Positions 1 through 11,800 of a stretch of 64,000 bases of DNA are shown here, piece by piece. Every line of letters begins with the position of its first letter. Within the stretch, counting starts at the first letter, position 1. This DNA is from Schistocephalus solidus (taxonomy: Eukaryota; Platyhelminthes; Cestoda; Diphyllobothriidea; Diphyllobothriidae): positions 27,361 to 91,360 of the forward strand of contig WEDG01004059.1 in the NCBI GenBank assembly GCA_017591395.1, in the 5' to 3' direction. The notes under the pieces are model-generated. The model did no database searches. It was not told the origin of the DNA and saw only the letters and a list, made by a program, of their open reading frames with translations. The position numbers were made by a program, and so were the translations under genes.

Positions 1-259
1 TTTTTCCCACGATGATGAGCGTTTTGAACGCTCATACGCTATCATCAGCATCTCGGTCGTACCAAACGCGTATGTTTTCACCTAGGAGTGACAGTTTTTT
101 TCTCCTTAAAATTCCACAAGCCCAAATCAAGATATGCCTTTTCCGAAAATGCTCTAGGAGTTTTTTCACTGTCTGCTCTTTTGTCCCACTTTTTGATTAC
201 ACTGATTTGTGTTAATAATCATAGCCAATATTTGTCCTTCTATTCGAACCTAATTGTAC

Positions 260-1265
260 ACGATTTCCTACTCGTTGTAAGTGATTTTTATCCAAGGACA
301 GTGCCCTTCCGGGTACTCAAATAAAACATCTATCGGTCTGTCTACTCTTTCGATATAGTTCTGAGCTTGAACTGTCCAGGGTCTCCAGTCTTGTACAGCA
401 TATTCCAAATGTAGCCTAACGAATGGTCCAAAAATCTTCGCGGAGAGATCTTCATCAAAATCCAAAAAGGCTCATCTGATGGCATGCAACATGACCATTG
501 CACTCCTCACCACTTTCAAGCAGTGACAGGATGGTTTTAAGGTAGTCGTCAGTACAAAAGGTAGTTTTGGGTTTCCACATCTTTTAAGGCTTCACCGTCG
601 AAAAAGTATGTTCTTTTATATACAGATCCAGATGGGTTGCCTAAGCGAAATATTGTACACTTATCGACGTTGAACCGCCAAAGCCGGGTGATTCGACCAC
701 TCCTCTAACCGAGGTAATTTGATCTGTATTTTATTTATGTCAGCAGGGTTCTGGAGTACACTTTAGATTTTCATTTTGTCGGCGAAAATTGTTGCTTTCC
801 ATTCCAGATCCCTAACACAATCGTTCACGTCTACTAGGCACAAAATTGGCCCTAATACGGAACACTGAGGAACCCCACTCTAGACCACAGCAGAACTTGA
901 CCACTCTTAGCTAATGCACACAACCAAGGGCCGCCCCACAAAAAAGTTGTCGATTCATTTGAGCAGGAAAACTCTGTTTGCAAGTCTCCTTGGGGTTCTA
1001 CAAGAGTCTCTGGTGCGGCACAGTGTTGAAGGCCGTTTGAAAGTCAATGAAGGCGATGTGAACCACGAGTCTAGCTTCAGGTGCGTATGTCCACCTCTGG
1101 AGAGATTGCAGCCAACCCTCCGTGCAGAATCTTCCTTTTTACAACCCATGTTGACAAATTGATAACAAATTATGAGTCTCCAGGAATTTCACCATTTGCT
1201 CTTGATGAACCTTTCCATAACCTTTCGGAGGATGCAGGTCAAGCTTATTGGCCTGTAATTTTTCA
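260..1265 (-). mobile_element. CR1/Jockey-like LINE reverse transcriptase remnant
   Basis: Read on the minus strand this stretch carries a decayed non-LTR reverse transcriptase in shifting frames. A block resembling the RT start (NYRPISLTCILRKV) lies near 1262-1205. A block resembling the first catalytic region (FIDFQTAFNTVPHQRLL, with Asn where Asp is usual) lies near 1065-1005. Near 780 the catalytic FADD box is degraded to FADKM. The post-RT block with HLEYAVQDWRPW lies at about 440-360. Many stops and frameshifts make it inactive. The order of motifs is that of CR1/Jockey-type LINEs; the exact clade is not resolved. It is a different family from the zinc-finger LINE found later in the window. 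Confidence 0.7.
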
Positions 1266-1269
1266 CTGA

Positions 1270-2740
1270 AGACGAAAGACAACAAGATATATATAGGTAT
1301 CAATACCAGCATAGGTATCCAGGTTTGAAAAAAGGCAACAATTTAACGAGTCAATAATATTTTACTAGACTGAAATCAAAGAGTGAGAAATGATAATCCA
1401 CTACCAAGTGTTAATACCCTAAAAGGTTTTACGGCATGACACTTCGGTTTTCTTTTCGCGCATTCCAGCTGTTTTCGCTTATCTTTTTAAGAACTCAAAA
1501 AAATTGGTCAATATATCTCTTTAAAAGTTCCATATAATTGACAATAAACCGTAAGAACTCAGTCTAATTATACAAAACGTAAAATAACGATTGAACATTC
1601 AATAACGCTATCGACAATTAACGCTAAAGCTGCGAGTAAGAACCCAAATCCAGCCGATGGAACAGTTTTATCCCAAAAATACACTGCGCCTAACAATAAA
1701 ATTGGCAATGTCCTGAAGATAGTTCTAGCACCAGCTTCAACCTTTACCTGAACCTAAGCCCATACTCTGGTTCACTTGCAACCTGGATGACCATCTTGCT
1801 CCCATTTTTTGTATACTTTACTAATTCTATTGTACATGGCATTTTTTATTTTGCGGCAGAATTCTGCCCCATTTAGAGGTTAAAATTATAGGTAAGATGA
1901 CGACTGGCCAAATATTTGATGCTCTGAGGACTCTAGAGTGCACCGAAATCATTTAATCGGTTAGGAGTCATATCCATCCACTCATTTGACGAAACCTGTC
2001 CTGTGTTGGGTGAAGTTTTTCGTCCCCGATTTTTCAACACTGTTCCCAAGTGCTTGGTACTGGTTATTGCGACCAGTATGGTTAGTAAGAATGAATGGAA
2101 GGTTATCTGTAGTACATGGGCTTAATCTCTCATTTTGGGACTTATGCGTGCTAGTTATCCAAAGCTGTCAAAGGTTATATAATGCTGCACTCCCGTATTG
2201 TAATTCACTTGGTTTTGACTGGTTTACCCTTTAGGTTATTAATTTTTCATGCAGACAGTACTAGTGGATGCCCTATAATTTGGGTCTCGCTCTGACATGC
2301 GTTCTGCAATTTTCTTCGTGTTTACACTTAGTTTTCTCCCTTTCCGTAATCCGTGACTAGGCATGGGGGAGGAGCGGGTGAGTGACTTATGGAAACCTCT
2401 AGCCTTGATCGCTTTTAGCGTAACTAATTCAGCTATCTGAAGTATGAAATGTTTTGTTTGTGGCTGTTTGCTATTTTGTATTAATGTTCGATTTGGGTTA
2501 GGGCTTTATTCTTCCAAATTCATGAAGTTGTCATCCATCTAAAGTTATCTAACTTACTTTGGGTATTGTATCCGTAAGTGCGCAGTTTTTAATATGTAAA
2601 GATGCTAAAATGAAGCCTTGGAATGATTTATCTGTATCCGCCACTTCTGTGTCTTCCCTATTTGATTATCGTGTGACCAGGTTCGTAGACATTATAATGC
2701 TAAATGTCTCATTTTCTCCTTCCTATCCTTAAATTCATAA
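1270..2740. other. AT-rich intergenic stretch upstream of NOP14
   Basis: No coding similarity, RNA gene or clear repeat was recognised. Short open frames here have no family resemblance. The promoter and any 5' untranslated exon of NOP14 would be expected in this region but no motif could be assigned. Confidence 0.4.
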
Positions 2741-2756
2741 ACTTTCTATCCTACAG
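2741..2756 (+). promoter_or_regulatory. Pyrimidine tract and AG splice acceptor just before the NOP14 start codon
   Basis: The sequence TTTCTATCCTACAG ends five bases before the ATG at 2762. It looks like a strong 3' splice site. It may end a 5'-UTR intron or accept a trans-spliced leader, which is known in flatworms. Which of the two applies cannot be decided from sequence alone. Confidence 0.4.
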
Positions 2757-2761
2757 AAATA

Positions 2762-2851
2762 ATGACGAAGTTTAGAAACAAAGTTTCTCTCAGACAGAAA
2801 TCGAAAACGATGTTAAAGAAAACAAATAAGATGAAGTCAAAGGGAAATTCG
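2762..2851 (+). CDS. NOP14: NOP14 exon 1 (start codon)
   Basis: Thirty lysine- and arginine-rich codons from ATG to a GTAGGT donor, phase 0. The start was chosen because it lies five bases after a strong acceptor and continues in frame into exon 2 through a 46-nt intron (2852-2897). It is shorter than the N-terminus of vertebrate NOP14. Confidence 0.75.
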
Positions 2852-5800
2852 GTAGGTATTTTTTTTCCTTTTTTACCAAACATTATCCTACCATTAGAGA
2901 GAACATGTGCTCTCAAGGGAACTGAAAGAATTTGGAAAGGTCGGCGGAATGATCGATAGGCGAATTGGAGTGAAGGGGCAACCTACAACCTCTGCCGACG
3001 CTATGCTTCGCCGCCACATAATTGAAAAATTGGTGCGTTCTTTACGTAGTACCGCTTTCCTTTTTTCCTCACTCTTACCCGTGCTTTTTACTTTGGTTAA
3101 CCGTTTCGAGTTATACGCACCGTCCAATTGTCTTATTAGTTTTTCCATACGTTCGGAAAATTTACAACCGGTTTCCTATACACTGAATAATGGTCTTGCA
3201 TTTACTTGACTTCGGGAACTGACATCTAGAAATTATTTGTTTTGGCAATTCTTATAGTATTTAGTCTAAGGTACATTTCCGCGTCACTCATAATCCCTAA
3301 GTTGGTCAACTGAGTGCATCACTCTACCGGCGTCTAACCCCATCGTCTTCCATTAAAATCGGTCAGTAGCAGCTTTTTACGGTAAATTTAGTTAATCAGC
3401 TGATGAACTGTGAGAATCTTAGACCGTGAGGTCTGAAGTAGATATTGGATCCGTGACCACTAAAGTCGTCGGTATCACTTCGCCACCTTGCTGCCACCGA
3501 TAGGCAAGACCAGGTTCAAACAATAAAACCCCTGAAATCTCGTGCGGAGCAGCTCCGCGCGAATACCTCAGGGGCCTTATTTGCACTCCTCTTTGTCCTT
3601 TATTTGTTTAACAGGAGTTGCGACTTGTTTGAACTAAAATCTAGAATTTTCGTTATTCCGTTACCCGTTTGTGCGCCTTTATTATGTCTGTGCCACTCAT
3701 CATGTTGACTTCCAATTATCTCCTCAGGTAGTGGAAGTTTTCTATTACTTCAGGAGCTTCGCAGTTCATAATAGAATTGCTGGTTTGAAGCCTGGACCTT
3801 CTGACAGTTTTCTCAGATAACTAATATCAAGGCTCAATTACACTAGGTCACTTATTTGCAATAGAACTCATTGACTTTTCAATATCAGGGTTAATAAAGA
3901 TCTGTGGCACCAGGGTTGTTCTCCAACACATGTCGATGAGCACCGTGTCGAAAAAGGAGCATAACCCATACGGCCGTCGTTGGTTATTTAAATGGAATCG
4001 CTCTCCGCATCAGTCACTCGGGTTTCGAGCAGTAAATACTCTATGAAATACTAGGAATGCGCTAGTAGGAGGCGTCTGCGGGCTCGTTAATTTGTTGCAG
4101 TTATCACGTATGGTGTCAACAACAGTATCCGCGCTGCAGGAGCCAATTGAGCATGTGGGTTAAGTCAGCTCGTTTCTGATGACTGAGGAAGTTTGGACAC
4201 GTTATTCGTCGTCCGTCTCATGTGTTCAGTGTTGCGGGCCTTAATCCGATGCTGCCACCCACTTGAAGGCGTCGAAGTGAAGGTCAACTCAAAACCTGGC
4301 TTAACATTGTTCGTCAGTGCTCGATTTCGGTCGCTGGCGAAGGGTGATTCGAAGTCCCTGGACCCGCTGCCGTACATCACCATACGTGAGGGCGCACAAT
4401 CCACGATATCACTGGGTTCGGCCGGATAAGACATAATCATATCCGTAAAAGTGCGTTATCTCATTCGCAGGTCCATTTTACGTATTGTACTCTGCAGTCG
4501 AGCGCTCTTGAAAGCGTGGCCTCATACATGATCTTGTGATCTGGCACGGAATTCACTAAACCCACTCGGTTTGCCCTGGTGCCTTCGTTTTATTACTTGG
4601 TCATTAAACTAATTATTTCTGGGATTATTAGCTGGTTTCACGCAACAGCATTAACCAGGCTTTCACTGGTTGGTTCATCACTGCTCAAGCATCAAGTAAT
4701 CTCACAGCGTGTCTTAGTTCCTTGTCCTACAAATTGAACCCTTTCATTTACTCGGCGTACATCGGAACTCCTCTGGAACGTATCTTTATTTATATGTAGT
4801 CAGGCGTCAGCGTTGAATTTGCAGCAGAATAGGCGTTCTGTTCAGAACATGACCAAAAACTCCGATAACCTTCTTTGAGTTGCGTGAGCTGGAAATTTAC
4901 CTTATCACTCGTATTTATGTGGAGGTAACTATATTTGCCGGTAACTGGCTCCTTAATATTGCGCAAACCATGTCCTAACAGGGGTTGTGGTAGTGTCTCA
5001 TGGTTAAGTCTTGTATTGCGGGTGCAAGACCTGTGTCATATTCCACCAAGTCGTGTTAGGTGTTTGCCTCATTGTCTCTGAACAGGCTACTTCGATCGTT
5101 CACCACTGAACACAGTGTCCACCTCAATTCTCACCGTTGCTCTCACTAACCATGAATACCTATGCATATTCAAAGTTTTCAGGGCTTGTCGTCACTTTGC
5201 TTTTGTAGTTCTCAACTCAATACTTGGACGCATATCCGGTCCGAACATAACAGAAGGCAGGTGCTAATGGTTGTCGTCAGCGGACTTTTTTGCCATTTTC
5301 TTGTCTGCTTTGTATATCAGACCTCTAGCCACTGCGTTCTGACGGCACCACCTGTCCTGGTCTGCAGCCAGATAGAGCTCCGCTCCCAGAGTAATCGTAT
5401 TTTGAAGTTACGATTTCCGAGAGCCCCTTTGATGATCGTTGTCTGTAGCCAGCAGCTTTACTAGGTAGCCGTCGTCAGACAACTGCAATTACTCTTCAAT
5501 AATTTGTCAAGTTCTTCAATTTTGCACGCCGCTATCTTTCACCAACATCCTCCCATCTTCTATCCTTACGCGTGTGCTATTTGCACACCTCCTTGAGTAG
5601 AGCATATTGCTAAAACTGCAGGCTACAGACTGAGTTGGCTTAGATAGTAATCCGTTTCCTGACACCAAGCTCTCTATCTCACGCCGGTGTTCGACTTCCT
5701 TGATTTTCATTTTTATCCACCGCAAAGCAAAGCCGGAAGCTGTGCAAGTCCTTCGGATCTGCACTCACTAATCGTTCCAAATGTTTTTAATACTTTTTGA

Positions 5801-8800
5801 GGATCAGGTAGACAGGCATGTTCTGCCGCACAATCTGAATAGTAGAGAGCCACTTCTACCTGTGTTAATGTTGCCATTCCCAACCAGCGGTCTAACAGTA
5901 GTACTTGTGACTTGGTGTTCAAAGCCTAACTCTTTTGTGTTCAAGCCTCGGATTATCCAGGCATGGGGTTAGAGTAAGACTCTTGATAAAGTTAGAATAC
6001 CATTTCCGTGTTCTTCCAACCACAATTTTGTTCACCCTTCTTCAATTGCAGCGACAAATGGAGACCCTGGGTACCGAGGCACCCAACGCTTCCGATGAAT
6101 TCCTCAACAAATCTGTCGGCGCCATGAAAGCCTCATTCGACGACGAACTGGGCGGTCTTTCAGGTAACCCTTTCTTTAGCTCCCGCCCCCCTGACCAACA
6201 TTTCCTTTAGCTGATATTGTTGACTCGGAACTGTTTGCTGGTGGTCTGCTGAGTGCTGTGAAGCCGGAGTCACGTCGCTCTGGTCACGACAGCCTGTTGG
6301 AGAAGATTGCGGCCACAAAGGAGCAGCGTTTGAAGCGCGTGGAGGAGAATGAGGAGCAGCGCAAAAAGCTGAAAAATGCGGATACCGAGTGGTCCAAAAA
6401 AGTTCGTTTCATGCTTGAAAAGCTGGCCAATCTGAAACCCAAGAATACAAAGACTGCTGCAAAAATGGAGAATAGTAAACGCGAGGTCTTAAGCCTGTTG
6501 AATAAGCTTTCCTCGGCGAGGACAGTGCCGCCCACCGGCGCTAGAGTGGAGACGGAGGCTGTGAAGACTGAAAAGTTGCTGGCCAACCTAGAGTCCATCG
6601 TGGCCCACAAGCTCGAGTTCAGGTATATCACTGTCCCCTGTCTTGACTTATGCAGAAAGACATATAAGCTATATGCATCGCTAGTCATACCTCAGAAGCT
6701 ATTATTAGGGGAGTCTCTGATCTGACGGGCATAGTCACCGCGTTCAATCCGGTTTTGCAAATTATTTATCTAGCCTCTACCCACTTTTTGCTCCATATGA
6801 AATGTGTTTCATCACATCCCAGTATAGTGGCTGACTAGCACCTCTTTGCAGGACAGTACTTCTTACCTTTCTGATATCATTAATGTGCGGCTCTTCGACT
6901 GAAATCGACAGCATTGAGTCTAAATCTTTTCGTAACTTTCCAAGTCAAACCTCAAAATTCGTGTCGTGAAGACTTCAGCTCAAGTTCTCAACTTTATTTA
7001 CAAACGTTTGTGCAATTTTAACTGAAATTCTAAAATATATTTTCGGTTAGAAAAATATGTAAGTAGGGTTGTATGATTAATTATTATGTAAAATGATCCC
7101 CAAATACTTTAGCCACGTCAGGATATCGGTTTTTGGCTAAGCTTCTTTCCGTGCGCCTACAAAAACCTCATCCCGAAATGTGACTTCTTAAGTAGAATCA
7201 TTTGTTTTCATTGATTTTCGATGCTCATTCAAATTCAAATATCTTTTGTAGAAAAATGCACAGAAAATATTCTTTTTACGCTCATTTGGTAGTAAATTAC
7301 GTCTTCCCTAAATTTTATACATCACGAAATAGTATCTTTCGATTTTTAAAAAAACACTTTTTCAATTCCTTAATTTTTTTAACCGGGCCTGCTGTTACAC
7401 CTACGTTGAGGATTTTTAAACTACAAGATCTATATTTTGCTTGTAAGTAAAATCATAAATTTAAGAGAATGCCATATTATGCTCATAAAATGTTGCTGCA
7501 GATCTGGACTAGGCTTTATACTTTACAGGCAGTATTACCAAATGGAGAGATAAGATTTTTAGAGCACGACATTTCAGAGTCTTAAAAAAGGCGAAATTGG
7601 AACCTATTTTGGCATAGAAAATTAACTTGTCTTTAGGAATAAGATTTGAAAAAGAGGGTACTCGCTAAAAAAAGAGTTCAGGAAAGAATATTTTTGTACA
7701 TGTTTTCTAAAAACTATATTTAAATTTATAAGGGTATCGAAAATCAAGGAGAAAAATAATACTACTTAACTATTCATTTTTTACATAGTGTATTTTTTAT
7801 ATGCGGTCGAAAAGATACTCATTTACAAGCCGATATCATGACGCGATTGAAATATCTGGTGGATTAGACTGCAGGCCTACTAGGTAGGTTTTTTCGAAGG
7901 GAAAACAGTCTTTAAAATTTCGGTTAACTAGTGGTAACCCACCCCAGTCGCAGCACCGGTATGGCTGGCGAATCATCTGGCTGTCATCTCTTCTTGGTAT
8001 GTAACTTGAAGCTGCTTGTGATGCATCCTCGTGTAAGTTGACATTTTGTCCTGTGTTGATGACAAGAAACAGCTTTGTGGATTTTATCCTAGCAAAGAGA
8101 CCTTGCACGGCTCTAACCCTACCCGAATTGCCCACTCCAAATTGCCCTCTTGCCACCGTGGGGTATGCAACTTACAGGTCTCAGTGGCTACATCCCCTTC
8201 GCACTGCCATAGTGTGTGTGGATTAACTGGTTAGAGCTAGTCCCTTTGATGGGTTCATAGTCGAACCAAATTCCTAATTGTACGCGGCGGTTATTCCCAT
8301 ATGAACCTAACTCCCATCTATAACACCACGTATCTGTGGTAACCTCGATAGTTCGACCGTCGGTTTCGACTATGTCCACCGTATGCTTCACAACATGGTG
8401 GTGCAGAGGTCGGTGACTTGCGCATGGATTAGTTTTGAGTGATACTAGACTTGCGCTACAGCTAGCACACGCTCTCTCTCTCTCTTCCCTCATCCTCTGT
8501 GCCCGATGTCAAGACAGAATCAAAAAGACCAGTGGTGGGGTCGGACGCAGGTGAATGGTGCGGCCGGAAACTCCTCTCCATGCCTGAATCACATCGCATG
8601 GAGTGGGAGAGTCATAAATGGCAAAAGTGGCTGATGCAGCGTGAGCCTGCACCTATGCGTGCCACCACGCCTCCCCCCTCCATGTTTGGCATTTGTTATG
8701 GGATCTCAGGCCGAATAAAGCCTGCTGTGCCCTGATCTAACCCTCGTCTACCACGCTGCTCTTTGAGAGGGCACTTTGGTCACCACAGCGGTTGGTACCT

Positions 8801-11800
8801 GACATCCTCTTTGGTTGGCGGGAAAACCGGATGCGGAGGACAGCCAGTGTCTCACCTACGCCGGGGAATGTTCCTGTCAAGTTTGAGACTGTTGTGACAA
8901 GGAACTCAGGCCTGTTATGGTTAGAGTAAACTGAATATTTGTACCATGCCAGTCACTATTGTCTGGACTGAACCTTACTGTTGAAGCGTTATGGGATTGG
9001 GAAGGGTGTTTGACGTCGCTCCATGTGTGTACCAAGTAGGCGTCATCCGCCGACCTTTGAGCCTTCGTGAACTTATAACCTCCTCTAGGGATCTGGCCCT
9101 ACAACGTCATTTGTTTTACCATCGATTTCCCAAAAAGTAATGGCAGAGAGGCACTCACTGATCGCTTTGCGGGATACTCTCGTCCCGATATGCCTTGGGG
9201 TTCACTCTCAGACCGCACGACGGCTAGTAGTATAGGCAGAATAACATTTTGCTAATAAGCCTGAAATGGCCATTCCAGTCTCTCCTGTCTTTGATCTTCT
9301 CTCTCTACAATATTATGTTGCTGGCAGTTATGCTCCAAATTCATCTGTTGAGCAATTGTTTAGCCTCAAACGAATCAGACCCAATCGATGTCCTTATAAT
9401 CGTTGGTCTGTTGCGTGTCAGTTCTTTGCAAACATCCTCCGCATTAAAGTTCATTGGCCTGCGGAAAAGCCATCAACAATCTGCTTGTTTAGAATAACCG
9501 ACTGCACAAAGCCTACCTTGACAGCCCTACCAACGCAAACAAAGCAGCCTTCTACCGAAGTCGCCACCTTGTGCAACAACGGTTGCTGAAAATGCACGAC
9601 GCCTGGATGCCTCGCAAGGCCGAGGAGATCCAAGGCTGCGTGAACCGCAACGAACGGAAGAACATTTTCGCTGCGATTGAGGCTGTCTACGGTCCCACAG
9701 CCCAAGGAACCGCTTCCCTTCTAAGCGCTGACGGAACTGCCCTACTCACTAACCAAGGACAAGTGCTCCAGGATTTCAAGGACGCCACCATCATCCACCT
9801 CCACAAGAAAACAGGGAACCGCCAACGCCGTGACAACCACAAAGGAATCTCGTTGCTCAACATCGTCGGAAAAATCTTCGACCACGTTTTCTTCAATCGC
9901 CTCAACATCCATCTGAAACAAGGCCTCCTAGGGGAAAGCCAGTGCGGCTTCTGTCGTCATCGTGGCCGCGCGTAAGCTGTCGGAGATGTGGCTCGGCCTC
10001 TTTCTCTACCTTCGTGTATCTGGTGAATAGTGAAATAGTTAATAGTGAAGGACTGTGGAAGATCATGCAGAAATTCGTCTGTCCCGAGCGATTCGTTCTC
10101 ATGGTGCGTCATCTCCACGATGGCGTGATGGCGTGCGTCACGGACAACAGAGCCGTCTCAGAGACATTCGCAGTGACCAACGGAGTGCCTGTAACAACCA
10201 ATCAAAGTTTTTGCCGTCCTCCGGTGCGATGTGCCTGTTAGTACCAGTTAGACTACCGGCCGACCCCAGCTATTTAATAATGGAGCTCAACTTATTTGGC
10301 TTTTTCACATACCTTTGGAAACTGAAGTTTTTAGGTATTTAGAGAAGGTTTTTAGGCACGTCGAGTGTGTTCATTTAACCGGGATCCCACGCTGTCCAGT
10401 CTACCTGATTTCCTACGTTCGGATGGTCCTCCGAAGGCTAAAAGATAGAATCCAATTACTCGACGTCCGGGAAAACTCGTTTTTAAGTCATCTACTGTCT
10501 CTCTTTCACTTGATACACTTTTCTACTGTTTATTTTGGGCTAGTGAGCAGTCAACCGCATCTGCCCAGCCGGAGCAGACCAAAACGGAGGATGTGCTGCT
10601 GCGTCTTCTCTGTCGAATGACTGCTTACCAGGCCCCCGCCGTCGCTTACATCGCCGATCTGCTCTCCCGGCTGGCTCCGCACAACTTGACTGAGATGGTG
10701 CGTGGTCTTCTCTTGGCTCATATCCTTCTTGAAATGATCCAGTCGAAGATCTCGCCACCGGATGAGAAGCCATCCGACCGATTTGTCCGCATGCAACGCC
10801 TGAAGGGCATCTTCGTGCCTGAACTGGTCCAATTCCTCACCCGACTCTGGACCACCCTGAAGACATCTCCTGATACCCCTAATTTACTACAACTTGATCA
10901 ACCCATGTGTTCTGTGGAAGAGTAAGTTCCGCTGTCTGTGTTTTGCATATTCTTCCGCATACACCCCACCTGATCAGACTTCATACACTCTCTTTTGTCA
11001 GCATTGGTATGGAAAAATGTGGAATCTTTACAGCCCTGGTGCCTATACCCATGGATGTACGATCCAACTGGGTCAAATGCCTGATTTCTAGTGCTTTCGG
11101 CGGTTCGATCGTCCTTTTTGATGATGCCCAGCGTGACGGTGAGCGCAGGGGCAGCGACTTGCGCGTGAATTAGTTGACAATGATATTAGGATCATTTACT
11201 ACAGTCTCTTCCCCCGCCTACCTGGACTCGATGTCAAGACGGTATTGGGCGCCGGTGTCTGGCGCGGCGTCAAAGTGCAAGGTGTCATCTGGAAATTTGG
11301 TTGCCAGTCGGGTGAAACAAGAGAATAGGAAACCCCAACCTGGTAATACAGGTGGCTTTGCTCAGAACTCCAGGAGGGGCAAATATTATCGAGTAATGAA
11401 CCTATAACTAACCCCAACCTCAGCATTAATCCTATCTTCCGGAAACTTGGTGCAAGACCCTCTGTATTGGCGCCAATCATTCCGCGCACATCCGAAAAAA
11501 TCGCAACTTGTATAACAGAGGAATCTCTTTCGCCGCAAAATGATCATGCTTGTGGAAAATTACTTTTCCAAACTGTTTTATTGGATGAGTGATATGTTTG
11601 CATCTTCAGACAGGTAAGTGCTAATGAAATAAATTAAGAGAACTCATGAATCCCCTACGTTCAGGATTTACTAAAACCAAAATACGTATTTCAGACGGGC
11701 GAATGGTAACTGTAAGCAACTAACTCTCCCGCATAATTTCTAGAAAATAAGGTTGACTTGATGAAAATATCGAAGATACGTGGACACAATGCAAAATCCT

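Noticed and set aside
7836..8156. Minus-strand open frame with several Cys and Trp, 106 residues
   Set aside because: No family resemblance and no convincing splice context; it could be a piece of an old repeat. Not reported as a gene.
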